Part shown: piece by piece, positions 44,140-52,846 of the stretch
How positions within the stretch are numbered: the first letter of the stretch is position 1
Layout of the letters: each line of letters starts with the position of its first letter
Origin: Clostridium polyendosporum
Lineage (GTDB): Bacteria; Bacillota; Clostridia; Clostridiales; Clostridiaceae
Direction of reading: 5' to 3'
DNA length: 64,000 nt
Assembly: GCF_018332455.1 (NCBI RefSeq)
Contig: NZ_BOPZ01000002.1
Coordinates: forward strand, 1-64,000
The notes under the pieces: model-generated
The model's database searches: none
What the model saw: only the letters and a program-made list of their open reading frames with translations
What the model was told of the DNA's origin: nothing
Made by a program: the position numbers and the translations under genes

Positions 44140-44667
44140 TTATGTTCCAGAAGAATTAGTTCTAGGATCCATAAACAAAGGTATGCTAATTGGATTGAAA
44201 GTAAGAGATGAAAATACAACTACCAATAAGATAATAAATATTATCGCAATTACTGTGCAGTATATAGGACGTGGATAACTTAGAATAACTCTATAGCATA
44301 TATATTCAGCTAAAATTATTGATACATAGAAGGTTAATATATCTACCAAAAGATAATGATGCCCTATTATACCGGTATAAGTATAAAAAATAGTAGTTAT
44401 TAATAATGGAATGAGAAATAAAGATAAAGCCTTTCCTATAAAGAAGTTATTTGATTTATGCTTAATGAAAGGATATTCAATGATTGCAAATAAAAAGGTA
44501 GGCCAAAAACCAATTTTTAAATGTTCCCACACACTTTCATTTACTGCCGCAAATATTGCTAATGGCTTGTAAAACCCAGACCACTCATAAGCAAAGTGAA
44601 GAATACATCCAAGCGTTGTGGAAAAAATAACTCCGATTAACTGCCAATAGAATATTTTTTTACTCAT
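44140..44667 (-). CDS. Six-segment membrane protein, DUF6512-like
   Basis: The 175-residue protein has about five or six membrane segments. NESVWEHLKIGFWPTFLFAIIEY after the second segment is characteristic of a small uncharacterised clostridial family, which I would call DUF6512-like with moderate certainty. The function is unknown. It has an AGGAGGTGATTTA site (minus strand) 3-9 bases before its ATG. It is a single gene pointing toward the GGGtGRT operon terminator. Confidence 0.7.
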   Translation of the reverse strand: MSKKIFYWQLIGVIFSTTLGCILHFAYEWSGFYKPLAIFAAVNESVWEHLKIGFWPTFLFAIIEYPFIKHKSNNFFIGKALSLFLIPLLITTIFYTYTGIIGHHYLLVDILTFYVSIILAEYICYRVILSYPRPIYCTVIAIIFIILLVVVFSSLTFNPISIPLFMDPRTNSSGT

Positions 44668-44758
44668 TAAATCACCTCCTAAATAACATATGAGAGAAAT
44701 ATACTCATAATGCTTTTGGATTACGAAATAATTAATAATAGTATAATAAAATCTATGA

Positions 44759-44787
44759 AACAGTTGAGGTTGTTTTCCTCAACTGTT
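44759..44787 (-). terminator. Terminator after the SGC-motif protein gene
   Basis: AACAGTTGAGG and CCTCAACTGTT flank a short loop between two minus-strand genes. Confidence 0.8.
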
Positions 44788-44802
44788 ATGATAATAAATA
44801 AC

Positions 44803-45600
44803 TTAACTTGAAATCAAAGCTAGTCCATCATTGCCATAGAGATATTGTAAATCACTCCTTGTTATATCCATTAAACTTCTATCAATTATGACACAACCTG
44901 AAATTTTATCTTTTTTATCAATACGACCATCTCCATCTTTGTCAAACCCCACAGCTTTTGCAAAGTTATTGTACTCACCAATGTCAACCAAAATACATCC
45001 AGAAGATATTGACCACGTGTCGCTTGGATTAACAGAAAAATATTCAATTCCACTTTCGTCGGGGTAGGGTCCCTTGTGAATGTTAATTGCATCTGATCGG
45101 CTCAGATACCATTTAGTTATGTCAAATCTCACTACATTGTTATCTTCTCCAACAACATGAAGTGCTGCATAGGCATTCTTACCCTGACCATGAGTAGCAT
45201 ATACCATTTTATATACTCCCGGCCTCAGAGTAGGAACATCTCTGCCTGCATTACATGCATTTCCCTTAGGCTGATCAGGGAGTGTAGTAGTATTGATGTA
45301 TACACCTTTTATAGCACCACTTTGAATTGCTACCACCATTGCCCCGTAACGGTAACCTTGATAACTTATATCATCTAGAATTGAAGGTGTATCATCATAA
45401 AGGGAAACTGTTGGTATTTGTGATGAACCTGCTCCTTCAAAGAAAAATACTAAGGGATTATTCAAATTACTTTGAATTAATGGGTTATTGCTATAAGAAT
45501 TAATTTTGTACAATGCTAGTCTTTGGTTTGATGTTAACAAAGGGTGGGTGTTAATATAGTCAGTTATGGTTTGTTCTAATAATATATCATAAGTTTGCAT
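44803..45600 (-). CDS. Hypothetical protein with transpeptidase-like SGC motif and EF-hand loop
   Basis: The function is not assigned. In the 265-residue protein, residues about 120-215 contain GVYKMVYATHGQGKNAYAALHVVG, INIHKGPYPDES and ISSGCILVDIGEY. A histidine followed by S-x-GC is reminiscent of L,D-transpeptidase or DUF5675-type folds. After it comes DKDGDGRIDKKD (about 222-233), a textbook calcium-binding EF-hand/dockerin loop. No signal peptide or membrane segment is visible. AAGGTGGT precedes ATG 45600, preferred to an upstream GTG-like start. Calcium-dependent cell-wall activity is a guess. Confidence 0.6.
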   Translation of the reverse strand: MQTYDILLEQTITDYINTHPLLTSNQRLALYKINSYSNNPLIQSNLNNPLVFFFEGAGSSQIPTVSLYDDTPSILDDISYQGYRYGAMVVAIQSGAIKGVYINTTTLPDQPKGNACNAGRDVPTLRPGVYKMVYATHGQGKNAYAALHVVGEDNNVVRFDITKWYLSRSDAINIHKGPYPDESGIEYFSVNPSDTWSISSGCILVDIGEYNNFAKAVGFDKDGDGRIDKKDKISGCVIIDRSLMDITRSDLQYLYGNDGLALISS

Positions 45601-45937
45601 TGTAGATACCACCTTATAGTAATTAGATTATCTATAACTTAAGTAGTATAGTATATTATATAAACTGTATAGTGTTACTAAAGATAAACAACCTTATAAT
45701 TGAAGTTATTTATTTTTATCATGAATCAGTTCACAATTGGTATATTAGTACAGTCTATTGGCTCAGCTTTGCTCCATGTAACAAGTTTAATAGATATAAT
45801 AAAGAAACTAAGGCTTGAAACATTATCTTGATTCCTAATTACATATAAATATACTTGTAGAAAATTTTGGAGGTGTATATTGTAAATCGTTATTGTGTTA
45901 CAATTTTATTTGAATAATAACACAGGAGGTAAAGAGT
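45601..45937. other. Divergent promoter region, no supported gene
   Basis: A 36-codon frame at 45721-45831 lacks a ribosome site. GGAGG lies before the next gene. Nothing else is recognisable. Confidence 0.5.
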
Positions 45938-46579
45938 ATGGAGGACAACTTTTATACTAAAAAAGAAGAGATAGTAAATGCCATAACACATGGGATAGGA
46001 GCTTGTTTGGCAATAGCTGCACTAGTAATATTGATAGTATTTGCAGTATTAAAAGGAACAATATGGCATATAGTGAGTTTTTCTATATATGGAGCAATGT
46101 TAGTGATTCTTTATATGGGATCAACACTATACCATAGCTTAACAAATAAAAAGGCTAAAAAATTGTTTAGAAAATTTGACCATATGTCTATATTTCTACT
46201 AATTGCAGGAACATACACTCCTTATTGTTTGACAGTACTTAGGGGATATCTTGGATGGACTATATTTGGAATAGTATGGGGCTGTACAATACTTGGAGTG
46301 TCCCTAAAAGCATTTTATATAGGAAAAAAAGAGATCCTTTCAACATTACTATATATAGTAATGGGGTGGCTAATAATTATAGCTATAAAACAATTATATT
46401 TACTTATGACATTTAGTGGGTTTATATTCTTAGTACTTGGAGGAGTATCATATACCCTTGGAACATATTTTTTTATAAAAGATAGAATGAGTTATAATCA
46501 TGGTATATGGCATTTATTTGTAATGGCTGGAAGTATATTTCACTTCTTTTCAGTGATAAGCTTACTGTATGTAAGATAA
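45938..46579 (+). CDS. Hemolysin III family (PAQR-like) membrane protein
   Basis: The 213-residue protein has seven membrane segments of the YqfA/HlyIII family. The family motifs NAITHGIGACLAI (about residue 15), STLYHSL (about 65), FDHMSIFLLIAGTYTP and a terminal HGIWHLFVMAGSIFHFFSVI carry the conserved Ser, Asp and three His of a presumed zinc site. Physiological function in bacteria is not settled despite the name. A strong AGGAGGTAAAG site precedes the ATG. It is a single gene with its own terminator. Confidence 0.92.
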   Translation: MEDNFYTKKEEIVNAITHGIGACLAIAALVILIVFAVLKGTIWHIVSFSIYGAMLVILYMGSTLYHSLTNKKAKKLFRKFDHMSIFLLIAGTYTPYCLTVLRGYLGWTIFGIVWGCTILGVSLKAFYIGKKEILSTLLYIVMGWLIIIAIKQLYLLMTFSGFIFLVLGGVSYTLGTYFFIKDRMSYNHGIWHLFVMAGSIFHFFSVISLLYVR

Positions 46580-46605
46580 TATTTATAAATAAAACATATA
46601 TAAAT

Positions 46606-46638
46606 AGCAAGGGACAACTTACAAGTAGCCCCTTGCTT
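46606..46638 (+). terminator. hlyIII terminator
   Basis: AGCAAGGG and CCCTTGCT enclose a second small stem formed by ACTT/AAGT. T residues follow. Confidence 0.75.
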
Positions 46639-46683
46639 TGAATGTTTAATTATGTCATTTTATTTAATTTAGGCTAATTTATT

Positions 46684-46749
46684 TGTTATCATTTCACCAA
46701 GTGAAGACTAATTCAAATTTAATAGGCTCGATGCCTGCTTAGTTTTATT
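46684..46749 (+). repeat. Dispersed two-hairpin repeat, copy 4
   Basis: ATTTCACCAAGTGAAGAC is followed by AAATTTAATAGGCTCGATGC and CTGCTTAGTTTT. The left arm equals copy 2 and the right arm resembles copy 6, so the stem is partly mismatched, like a hybrid of two subtypes. Confidence 0.7.
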
Positions 46750-46782
46750 CTTCTAGTGATCTAGAAATATACTTATATATTT

Positions 46783-47451
46783 TTATTGTTTATAATTAAA
46801 AATGGCTTCTATTCTTGCGGTAATATTAATCTGGCCAGGAAGAATAGGGGTAGTTGGTGCAGCAAGCTTCATCATTGAAACCTCTTCAAAAGCAGATGAA
46901 TAGCTTTCTTCTGTAATTTTAGAAGGGGTTTTATCTACATCCACTCCTAGAGAATTGCCTATCTCAACTGCTTTTTGTACAGCATTTTTTATAGCTAGAT
47001 TTAAAGCTTGATTATAGTATATAGAAGTGTCTTCTACAGTAAAGATTATGTTATCTACACGGTTGACTCCACTAGATGTGGCGCGATCAATAACCTCACC
47101 TACTTTGGTTATATTTTTTATGGTTACAGATAAAGTGTTTGTAACTTTATATCCTCTAAATATTTGTTTTCCATCAACATAATCGTATTGAGGTTCAATA
47201 TTATAAGAGGCTGTACGGATTTGTTTATTAGGAATACCCATTTGATGTAATTCGTTTATAACAGCAGTGGATTTTATTGCATTTTCTTCTTGAGCTACTT
47301 TTAAGTTAATGTTTTCTGTGATAACACTTAAATTAACAACTGCCACATTGGGTTCTACTTTTACCGTTCCTACTCCGTTAATTTTCATATTACCTTTTTT
47401 GGTAGTATATAAATCTGGATTGAAAAACATGTAATTCATCATAGAATTCAT
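46783..47451 (-). CDS. SIMPL domain (DUF541) protein
   Basis: The 222-residue protein shows the SIMPL/DUF541 repeats: INGVGTVKVEPNVAVVNLSV (about residue 25), YNIEPQYDYVDGKQIFRGYKVTNTLSV and VDNIIFTVEDTS. Many relatives are periplasmic, but here no signal peptide is present and the protein starts with an odd Met/Asn-rich segment MNSMMNYMFFNPDLY. The start is uncertain; AAAGGG lies too close to the ATG at 47451, so 47442 or 47439 may be used. Function is unknown; the family is linked to signalling and oxidative stress. Confidence 0.82.
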   Translation of the reverse strand: MNSMMNYMFFNPDLYTTKKGNMKINGVGTVKVEPNVAVVNLSVITENINLKVAQEENAIKSTAVINELHQMGIPNKQIRTASYNIEPQYDYVDGKQIFRGYKVTNTLSVTIKNITKVGEVIDRATSSGVNRVDNIIFTVEDTSIYYNQALNLAIKNAVQKAVEIGNSLGVDVDKTPSKITEESYSSAFEEVSMMKLAAPTTPILPGQINITARIEAIFNYKQ

Positions 47452-47531
47452 ACCCTTTCTTTATTATAAGGCCTTTGCTATTATATATATATAAATAGCT
47501 TAAAAAAGTTGCCAAAGGAGAACTTAAACGA

Positions 47532-47870
47532 ATGAATATTCAAATTTTTGGAATTAAGAAATGTTTTGATACAAAAAAGGCTGAACTTTATTTTAAGGAG
47601 AGAAAAATTAAATATCAATTTATTGATTTAACTAAGATTGGTCTAAGTAAAGGAGAGCTACAGAGTATTAAAACAGCAGTGGGATTAATGAACTTAATAA
47701 ATAAAGAATCTAAGGAGTATGAAAGGCTAAATATTCAACATATTATTAGTAATAATATTAAGGAAGAGATATTATTAAATAATCCAAGGCTATATAAAAC
47801 GCCTATAGTACGTAATGGAAGAAATGCAACAGTAGGATATGAACCAAGTATTTGGAAGACTTGGCAGTAG
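47532..47870 (+). CDS. ArsC/Spx-like family protein
   Basis: The 112-residue thioredoxin-fold protein of the glutaredoxin-type ArsC/Spx/YffB family has IFGIKKCFDTKKAELYF (single cysteine at about residue 12), IDLTKIGLSKGEL and NPRLYKTPIVRNGRNATVGY. It lacks the CxxC of Spx and the arginine triad of glutaredoxin-type arsenate reductases cannot be confirmed. It is therefore best called an ArsC-family protein of unknown function. It is not part of the arsenic island. AAAGGAG lies 12 bases before the ATG. Confidence 0.82.
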   Translation: MNIQIFGIKKCFDTKKAELYFKERKIKYQFIDLTKIGLSKGELQSIKTAVGLMNLINKESKEYERLNIQHIISNNIKEEILLNNPRLYKTPIVRNGRNATVGYEPSIWKTWQ

Positions 47871-47892
47871 TATAAAACATGAAAAAAACTAA

Positions 47893-47987
47893 AATAAATG
47901 CCACATTAAATTTTTGCACTTTAATAAAGTTAATATGAATATAAAAGACTGTAAGATTAAAAAACTTTATGTGGCATTTATATATAA
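47893..47987. terminator. Bidirectional terminator
   Basis: ATAAATGCCACAT (about 47895) pairs at a distance with ATGTGGCATTTAT (about 47968-47981), between two convergent genes. Confidence 0.6.
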
Positions 47988-48012
47988 GTAGGATAGAATT
48001 ATGTAATTATAA

Positions 48013-48339
48013 CTATTTAATTCCTTTTATCTTACCTTTTAATGCTTTTATACGGCCATTTACATAGTTAGTAAGTTCCATTTTATTGTCTTTTATATTT
48101 GCTGGAGCATTAGAAACTATATTAATAATGTCTAATTTATTTCCTTTTATATCTTTTGCGACTTCAAAAGCTAAACATCTATTCTTTACACTCCAATAAG
48201 TATTGTTAAATTCCACTACTTGTCTTTTGTTATAGTATCCTTTTTCAATACCAAATTGAAATAAATCAGCGGCTGCTTCTAATTCTTCTAAGTCTTCAGC
48301 TTCTAAGGTCTCATTAATAAGAGTTTGAAATGTTTTCAT
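48013..48339 (-). CDS. Small helical hypothetical protein
   Basis: The 108-residue soluble protein has an acidic, helix-rich N-terminus (LEAEDLEELEAAADLFQFGIEKGYYNKRQVVEF) and a basic C-terminus (GRIKALKGKIKGIK). One cysteine is present in VKNRCLAFEV. I do not recognise the family. AAGGGGTG (minus strand) precedes the ATG, so expression is credible. The terminator region downstream is shared with the ArsC-like gene. Confidence 0.65.
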   Translation of the reverse strand: MKTFQTLINETLEAEDLEELEAAADLFQFGIEKGYYNKRQVVEFNNTYWSVKNRCLAFEVAKDIKGNKLDIINIVSNAPANIKDNKMELTNYVNGRIKALKGKIKGIK

Positions 48340-48472
48340 TTATAACACCCCTTTTTAGTGAGATTAGTAATATTTTAAACTTATACTGTGTTTTATATAC
48401 TGGACTATATTGGCCTATATACCAAGTAAAAAAGATATTTTATTGTTATATGAAGATGGTTTATAGATTTAT

Positions 48473-48537
48473 TTGTTGTGATTTTACAAAGTAAAATCTG
48501 TCTAAAATCACATAGATTCTATACTTATCTACCTTAC
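48473..48537 (+). repeat. Dispersed two-hairpin repeat, copy 5 (decayed)
   Basis: The first half ATTTTACAAAGTAAAATCTG is well kept. The second hairpin is degenerate (CATAGATTCTATACTTATCT instead of the AGGCTCGATGCCT core). Confidence 0.65.
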
Positions 48538-48691
48538 ATAAAAACACAATCTTAATGCCAATATTTTCCATAAGAGTACAAGCAATTTAATAGTACAAAC
48601 AGTACATTTATACCTTTTTTATTCACATTTGTCAATATGTATTTGTTTTTATTTGCTATGTTGCTAAAGATAAACCACTTCAATCTTTAAA

Positions 48692-48902
48692 CAATTCATC
48701 AACATAGCCTCGACATGCAATGCTTTTTCATGAATTATAAGTTCAGTTATGAAGTTGTGTATCTATAAGAATAAATAACTTTAATTCTTAATGAATTCAT
48801 GAAAATAGCCTCCGCACTCAAGGCTTTTTCTAAAATTTTTTATTCTATATGAAATTATATATCCTAAATTATGAATTCAGTTATGAGGTTATTTATCCAT
48901 AG
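48692..48902 (+). repeat. Imperfect direct duplication
   Basis: AATTCATCAACATAGCCTCG ... GCTTTTTC ... TTCAGTTATGAAGTT (48692-48777) returns as AATTCATGAAAATAGCCTCC ... GCTTTTTC ... TTCAGTTATGAGGTT (48793-48902). The second unit has about 35 extra bases. Confidence 0.7.
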
Positions 48903-49009
48903 TTTATGTTAATGGTTTAATAATAAATGAGGGTGTTCTTGGGAACATTATTAATTAAAATATAACTTGAAAATTAATATGTATATAACTCTAAAAGGAG
49001 ATAAAATAA

Positions 49010-49495
49010 ATGGTTACCAAAGAATATTTGCTAGATACTAATATAGTTATAAGGGTATGGAACAAATATCCTAATTTATTTGATAATATAGAGAAGAGTG
49101 AGGGGATTGATTTTAAAATTTCTCAGGATATAGCTGAAGAGCTATCTAGAAAAGAATTTCGTGAGTATAATGGAGTTGCTATATTAACAGACAAGTTTAT
49201 AAAGTTGCTTGGGCATATAATTAATAATAGTATTTATAGTCTTGAAGAAGATTACAAAACTAATGAGTATATCAAATATAAAAACAATAATAATATTTAT
49301 TTAGTAAATGGTGATAAAATATCCGTGAATGACTATAATCTTATACATATATGCGAAATTTATAAACAATATATTTTAGTTACTGAGGATAAAAAATTGT
49401 TTAAAAGTGCAAAACTCTTATTAAATCCTTCTCAAGTTTTAACCTTTAACCAATTTATAGATGATTTAAAGAATTTAGAGATTTTATATAAATAA
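49010..49495 (+). CDS. PIN-like domain protein
   Basis: The 161-residue protein has the opening LLDTNIVIRVW (Asp8) and the later acidic residues EELSRKEF and ILVTEDKKLF. These are spaced like the metal-binding aspartates and glutamates of PIN-domain ribonucleases. VapC toxins share this fold, but no antitoxin-sized gene precedes it; the gene upstream is 670 bases away. It may be a DUF4411-like solitary PIN protein. AAAGGAG precedes the ATG. The function is inferred only from fold-like motifs. Confidence 0.7.
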   Translation: MVTKEYLLDTNIVIRVWNKYPNLFDNIEKSEGIDFKISQDIAEELSRKEFREYNGVAILTDKFIKLLGHIINNSIYSLEEDYKTNEYIKYKNNNNIYLVNGDKISVNDYNLIHICEIYKQYILVTEDKKLFKSAKLLLNPSQVLTFNQFIDDLKNLEILYK

Positions 49496-49552
49496 ATTCT
49501 TAACTTTATTAAATATAGTATTTTTAAAATAATTTGGAAAAGGGGAATGTAG

Positions 49553-50350
49553 ATGATTATAGGGATTAGTTTACTTTTAAAGTTAATTTTACTTACAGCA
49601 GTTATTCATTTAATAGATACCTTATCATACTCTGTTAGATTAAACTCAGTAAAAAGCGGAAATTTTGCATTATCACTTTCATTGTTTAATTTAATAGTTT
49701 TAATTTCAAGAACAGCTAATATGCTGCAAGGTCCGTTAATTGGAACGATGATTGATAACAGTATTCACAATAATTACAATCCAATCAATGAAGTAAGAGA
49801 CGTTATTTTATCAACAACAATAGGTACATTACTGGGTGTTTTATTTATACCTACATTTTTAAAGTTATTTTCAAAAGCAGCTTTAAAATTTGAAGAAACA
49901 GGATCTATACCTAATTTAGTTATTCAATCTTTAAGCTTGGCTAATATAAAGGGTATAGCAAGAAATACTGTTAAACCATCTAAGTCTATGATTAAAAATC
50001 TTAGATATAAAAATATACCTAAACGGTTATTGTTATTAAATACAGTAATTACTGGTATATATACAATTGGTGTTTTATCAGCTTACTATGCTTCTATATA
50101 TGTTCCAGATAAAAGATTAGCTGTATCGGCTTCTTCTGGTATGATTAATGGAATTGCAAGTATATTGTTAACAATATTTGTTGATCCTAAGGCTGCGATA
50201 ATAACAGATGAAGCATATAGAGGGAAAAGAGAATATGGTGATGTAAAAGTCCTAGTTGTTATGCTTATAGGGACAAAGTTAATAGGAACATTATTAGGTC
50301 AATTATTACTAGTGCCATCAGCAAAATTTATAGCATTTTTTTATAGTTAA
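49553..50350 (+). CDS. amj: Amj family alternate lipid II flippase
   Basis: The 265-residue membrane protein is of the Amj (YdaH) family, which moves lipid II across the membrane in B. subtilis as an alternative to MurJ. About six membrane segments are visible. Family-specific stretches are AVIHLIDTLSYSVRLNSVKSGNFALSLSLFN, RTANMLQGPLIGTMID and VDPKAAIITDEAYRGKR. It starts at ATG 49553 behind AAGGGGAA. A divergent cis-prenyltransferase gene follows 317 bases on, which also touches the lipid-carrier pathway. Confidence 0.9.
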   Translation: MIIGISLLLKLILLTAVIHLIDTLSYSVRLNSVKSGNFALSLSLFNLIVLISRTANMLQGPLIGTMIDNSIHNNYNPINEVRDVILSTTIGTLLGVLFIPTFLKLFSKAALKFEETGSIPNLVIQSLSLANIKGIARNTVKPSKSMIKNLRYKNIPKRLLLLNTVITGIYTIGVLSAYYASIYVPDKRLAVSASSGMINGIASILLTIFVDPKAAIITDEAYRGKREYGDVKVLVVMLIGTKLIGTLLGQLLLVPSAKFIAFFYS

Positions 50351-50666
50351 AAATGTTTATGAATTTGAAAATAGTTGAAAACTATTCAAGCGATTATAGA
50401 TACATCTTTGTTTATTAATATAGTTAGCAAAGTAATAGTTGCCACAGAAGATGATGCTAGAGTAGTTTTAAGATGGTAGACAAGTTGTATATAAAATGTA
50501 TCTCTAGTTAGCTGGCTTTTGTATAATATATTATTAATCCTATCACTTCAGTGTATTAGGTCTTAAGTAAGTGTTAATAATATAACTAAATATTTCCTAA
50601 ATATTATTTATTCAAAACTATTTAGTATCTATACTATAGCATTTACACAAATTTGAGGTGATTGTG
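50351..50666 (+). other. Intergenic region between amj and the uppS-like gene
   Basis: A 35-codon TTG-initiated frame at about 50369-50479 (ends DDARVVLRW) looks protein-like but has no ribosome site; it could be a gene fragment. No terminator is clear. Confidence 0.4.
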
Positions 50667-51308
50667 ATGAGAATACCAAACCATATTGGAATTATTCCAG
50701 ATGGGAACAGAAGATGGGCAGTGGGTAAAGGACTTTCTAAAGAAAAAGGATATGAAATAGGATTAGATCCAGGGTTAGTTCTTTTTAAACTATGTCAGCA
50801 GGTCGGTATTAAAGAGATAACATACTATGGATTTACTACAGATAATACAAAAAGACCAACTGAACAAAGAAAAGCTTTTACTGATGCCTGTATTAATGCA
50901 GTAAAGATGCTTTCAAAAGAAGATGCATCTTTGCTTGTAGTTGGGAATAAAGATTCTCCTATGTTCCCCAAAGAATTACTTCCCTTTACTAGTAGAAAAG
51001 CTTTTGGTAATGGAAGAATGAGAGTTAATTTTCTAGTGAATTACGGTTGGGAATGGGATCTAAACCACTTGAAGGTAGGGGATCCTACAAAAAAAAATAT
51101 TATAAATTATATTAAATCTTATGATGTATCAAGAGTAGATTTAATTATACGTTGGGGAGGAAGGAGAAGGTTAAGTGGTTTTCTGCCAGTTCAATCAATC
51201 TATGCAGATTTTTATGTAGTAGACGATTATTGGCCAGATTTTGAACCAGAGCACTTTTTTCAAGCATTGAGATGGTATAATGAGCAGGATATTACTCTTG
51301 GAGGCTAA
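50667..51308 (+). CDS. Divergent cis-prenyltransferase (UppS-like)
   Basis: The 213-residue protein of the undecaprenyl diphosphate synthase family has the N-terminal IGIIPDGNRRWAVGKGL (catalytic Asp) and the C-terminal region IIRWGGRRRLSGFLPVQSIYADFYVVDDYWPDF. In standard UppS that region is RTSGExRLSNFLLWQ; here the metal-binding glutamate position reads Arg, and the protein is 30-40 residues short. It is probably a paralogue making a shorter or different polyprenyl product, or an inactive relative. GAGGTG before ATG 50667 sets the start. A canonical uppS is expected elsewhere in the genome. Confidence 0.8.
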   Translation: MRIPNHIGIIPDGNRRWAVGKGLSKEKGYEIGLDPGLVLFKLCQQVGIKEITYYGFTTDNTKRPTEQRKAFTDACINAVKMLSKEDASLLVVGNKDSPMFPKELLPFTSRKAFGNGRMRVNFLVNYGWEWDLNHLKVGDPTKKNIINYIKSYDVSRVDLIIRWGGRRRLSGFLPVQSIYADFYVVDDYWPDFEPEHFFQALRWYNEQDITLGG

Positions 51309-51385
51309 TAATTGTCTTATGAGATTAAAATAATAAGTAGTTTTATATAAGCTCAACATAGTTTTCTTCCAAACAGTCCACTATA

Positions 51386-51426
51386 AAAGTCATTTCACCT
51401 CATTTAGAGGATGAAGTGGCTTTTTT
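51386..51426 (+). terminator. Terminator of the uppS-like gene
   Basis: AAAGTC-TTTCACCTC pairs with GAGG-TGAAGTGGCTTT, followed by T residues. Confidence 0.85.
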
Positions 51427-51552
51427 ATATGCTGTCATTTAATACTTTTCCTAAAATTCTTAATTCAATATTAACTTGTATATCTAGTTTTAGACAATTA
51501 TTATTAAATTATGATAGAATAATATCTAAAATACATATGGAGGGTGTTAATT

Positions 51553-51879
51553 ATGCCGATATTAAGATTAAGAGCAATAGAACCTAAAAAGATTTGTACT
51601 ATAAGTACGGAGTTAATAGATGAGTTACAACAGCTAATAAAGTGTCCAAGAGAATCTTTCACTTTAGAAGTAGTACAGTCATTATTTATAAAGGATGGAG
51701 AATTTGTTGATGGAAATCCTTTGGTTGAGATTTCCTGGTTTGATAGAGGTCAAGAAATTCAAGATAAGACAGCACTAATAGTTACAAAGTATGTTAATTC
51801 TATGGGTTATAAGGATGTAGATGTAATTTTTAAAGCACTAGATAAAAATAAATATTATGAAAATGGTAAGCACTTTTAA
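51553..51879 (+). CDS. DUF1904 family protein
   Basis: The 108-residue protein is similar to the DUF1904 family, a tautomerase-like fold. MPILRLRAIEPKKICTIS opens the protein, with a proline directly after the start methionine as in tautomerases, and EISWFDRGQEIQDKTALIV lies in the middle. GGAGGGTGTTAATT before ATG 51553 supports starting there, which leaves Pro2 exposed for catalysis. A 4-oxalocrotonate-tautomerase-type activity has not been shown for this family. It is a single gene. Confidence 0.82.
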   Translation: MPILRLRAIEPKKICTISTELIDELQQLIKCPRESFTLEVVQSLFIKDGEFVDGNPLVEISWFDRGQEIQDKTALIVTKYVNSMGYKDVDVIFKALDKNKYYENGKHF

Positions 51880-52022
51880 TATAATATAGGTGATAGAGCA
51901 TAGTTGGTAAAATATTTAGGGGTATTAAATAAACTAATACCCCGATTGCTTTCCTATTATAATTACTTTAAATATTGCTTTTATAAATTGTCTTTTGATA
52001 AATAGTTTTTGGGGGAAGATAA

Positions 52023-52790
52023 ATGCATAATAGAGTTGATAATATAATAAAAAAGTTTGTAAACAGATATTCTATATCCTACAATATTCAAACAAAGTGG
52101 AAACAACCACTTGTAGCGTATGCAAATGCAAGGGATAACATGTTTCTTGATCTTAAAGAAATTATTAGTCCATCCCACGCATTACCCCAAGATTTTTTAC
52201 CGGATGCGGAAACAGTAATCACTTATTTTATACCTTTTGATGATGCTATAGTTAAAAGTAATATTGAAGGTAGGGAGTGTTCAAAATTATGGGCAGTTGC
52301 TTACATAGAAACTAACCAGCTAATATCAGACTTGAATATTTTTGTTAAGGACGAATTAAAGGAGTTAGGATATGATGCAACCAATATTCCTGCAACACAT
52401 AATTTTGATAAGAAAAAGCTGATAAGTGACTGGTCTCATAGACATGTAGCGGTTATCGCTGGTCTGGGGAAGTTTGGGCTTAATAATATGTTAATTACAG
52501 ATAAAGGATGTTGTGGTAGGGTAGGTAGTATAGTGACAAATTTGAAGATAGAGCCTACAGAAAGAAATAATATAGAATATTGTTTATACAAACATCAGAA
52601 TATTTGTAAAAAGTGTGTAGATAGGTGCGTAAATGATGCTTTAAAAATTGATTATTTTAATAGAAATAGGTGTTATGAAATGTGCTTATATAATGACAAG
52701 AAGCATCCTGATATTGGGTTGTCAGATGTTTGTGGGAAGTGCTTAGTTGGTGTTCCTTGTTCACTGGGGAACCCTACAAAAGGTAGGTAA
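52023..52790 (+). CDS. QueG-like [4Fe-4S] protein
   Basis: The 255-residue protein is related to epoxyqueuosine reductase and to short 4Fe-4S relatives in anaerobes. The N-terminal part shows ADAETVITYFIPF-type sequence, then SHRHVAVIAGLGKFGLNNMLIT and CCGRVGSIVTNL. Cluster cysteines lie in CKKCVDRCVNDAL, NRNRCYEMC and VCGKCLVGVPC. It is shorter than true QueG (about 340-380) and lacks the HEAT-like C-terminal extension, so activity on tRNA is doubtful. It is a single gene with a terminator. Confidence 0.8.
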   Translation: MHNRVDNIIKKFVNRYSISYNIQTKWKQPLVAYANARDNMFLDLKEIISPSHALPQDFLPDAETVITYFIPFDDAIVKSNIEGRECSKLWAVAYIETNQLISDLNIFVKDELKELGYDATNIPATHNFDKKKLISDWSHRHVAVIAGLGKFGLNNMLITDKGCCGRVGSIVTNLKIEPTERNNIEYCLYKHQNICKKCVDRCVNDALKIDYFNRNRCYEMCLYNDKKHPDIGLSDVCGKCLVGVPCSLGNPTKGR

Positions 52791-52812
52791 CTAATTATCG
52801 GAATAATTAATT

Positions 52813-52846
52813 AAAGGGTATCTCTTTTTTAGAGGTACCCTTTGTT
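52813..52846 (+). terminator. Terminator of the QueG-like gene
   Basis: AAAGGGTATCTCT and AGAGGTACCCTTT pair with one mismatch over 13 positions. Confidence 0.85.

Larger units (their letters stand above)
48340..49009. other. Gene-free region with repeats
   Basis: It holds copy 5 of the dispersed repeat and an imperfect direct duplication at 48692-48902. I see no coding sequence. Confidence 0.6.

Noticed and set aside
45721-45831. 36-codon ORF before the hemolysin III gene
   Set aside because: No ribosome binding site precedes it, and the product has no recognisable features.
49010-49495. VapBC toxin-antitoxin system
   Set aside because: The PIN-like gene has no small antitoxin gene beside it, so a toxin role is not supported.
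50369-50479. 35-codon frame after amj
   Set aside because: TTG start without ribosome site; protein-like ending but too short to assign, and possibly chance.
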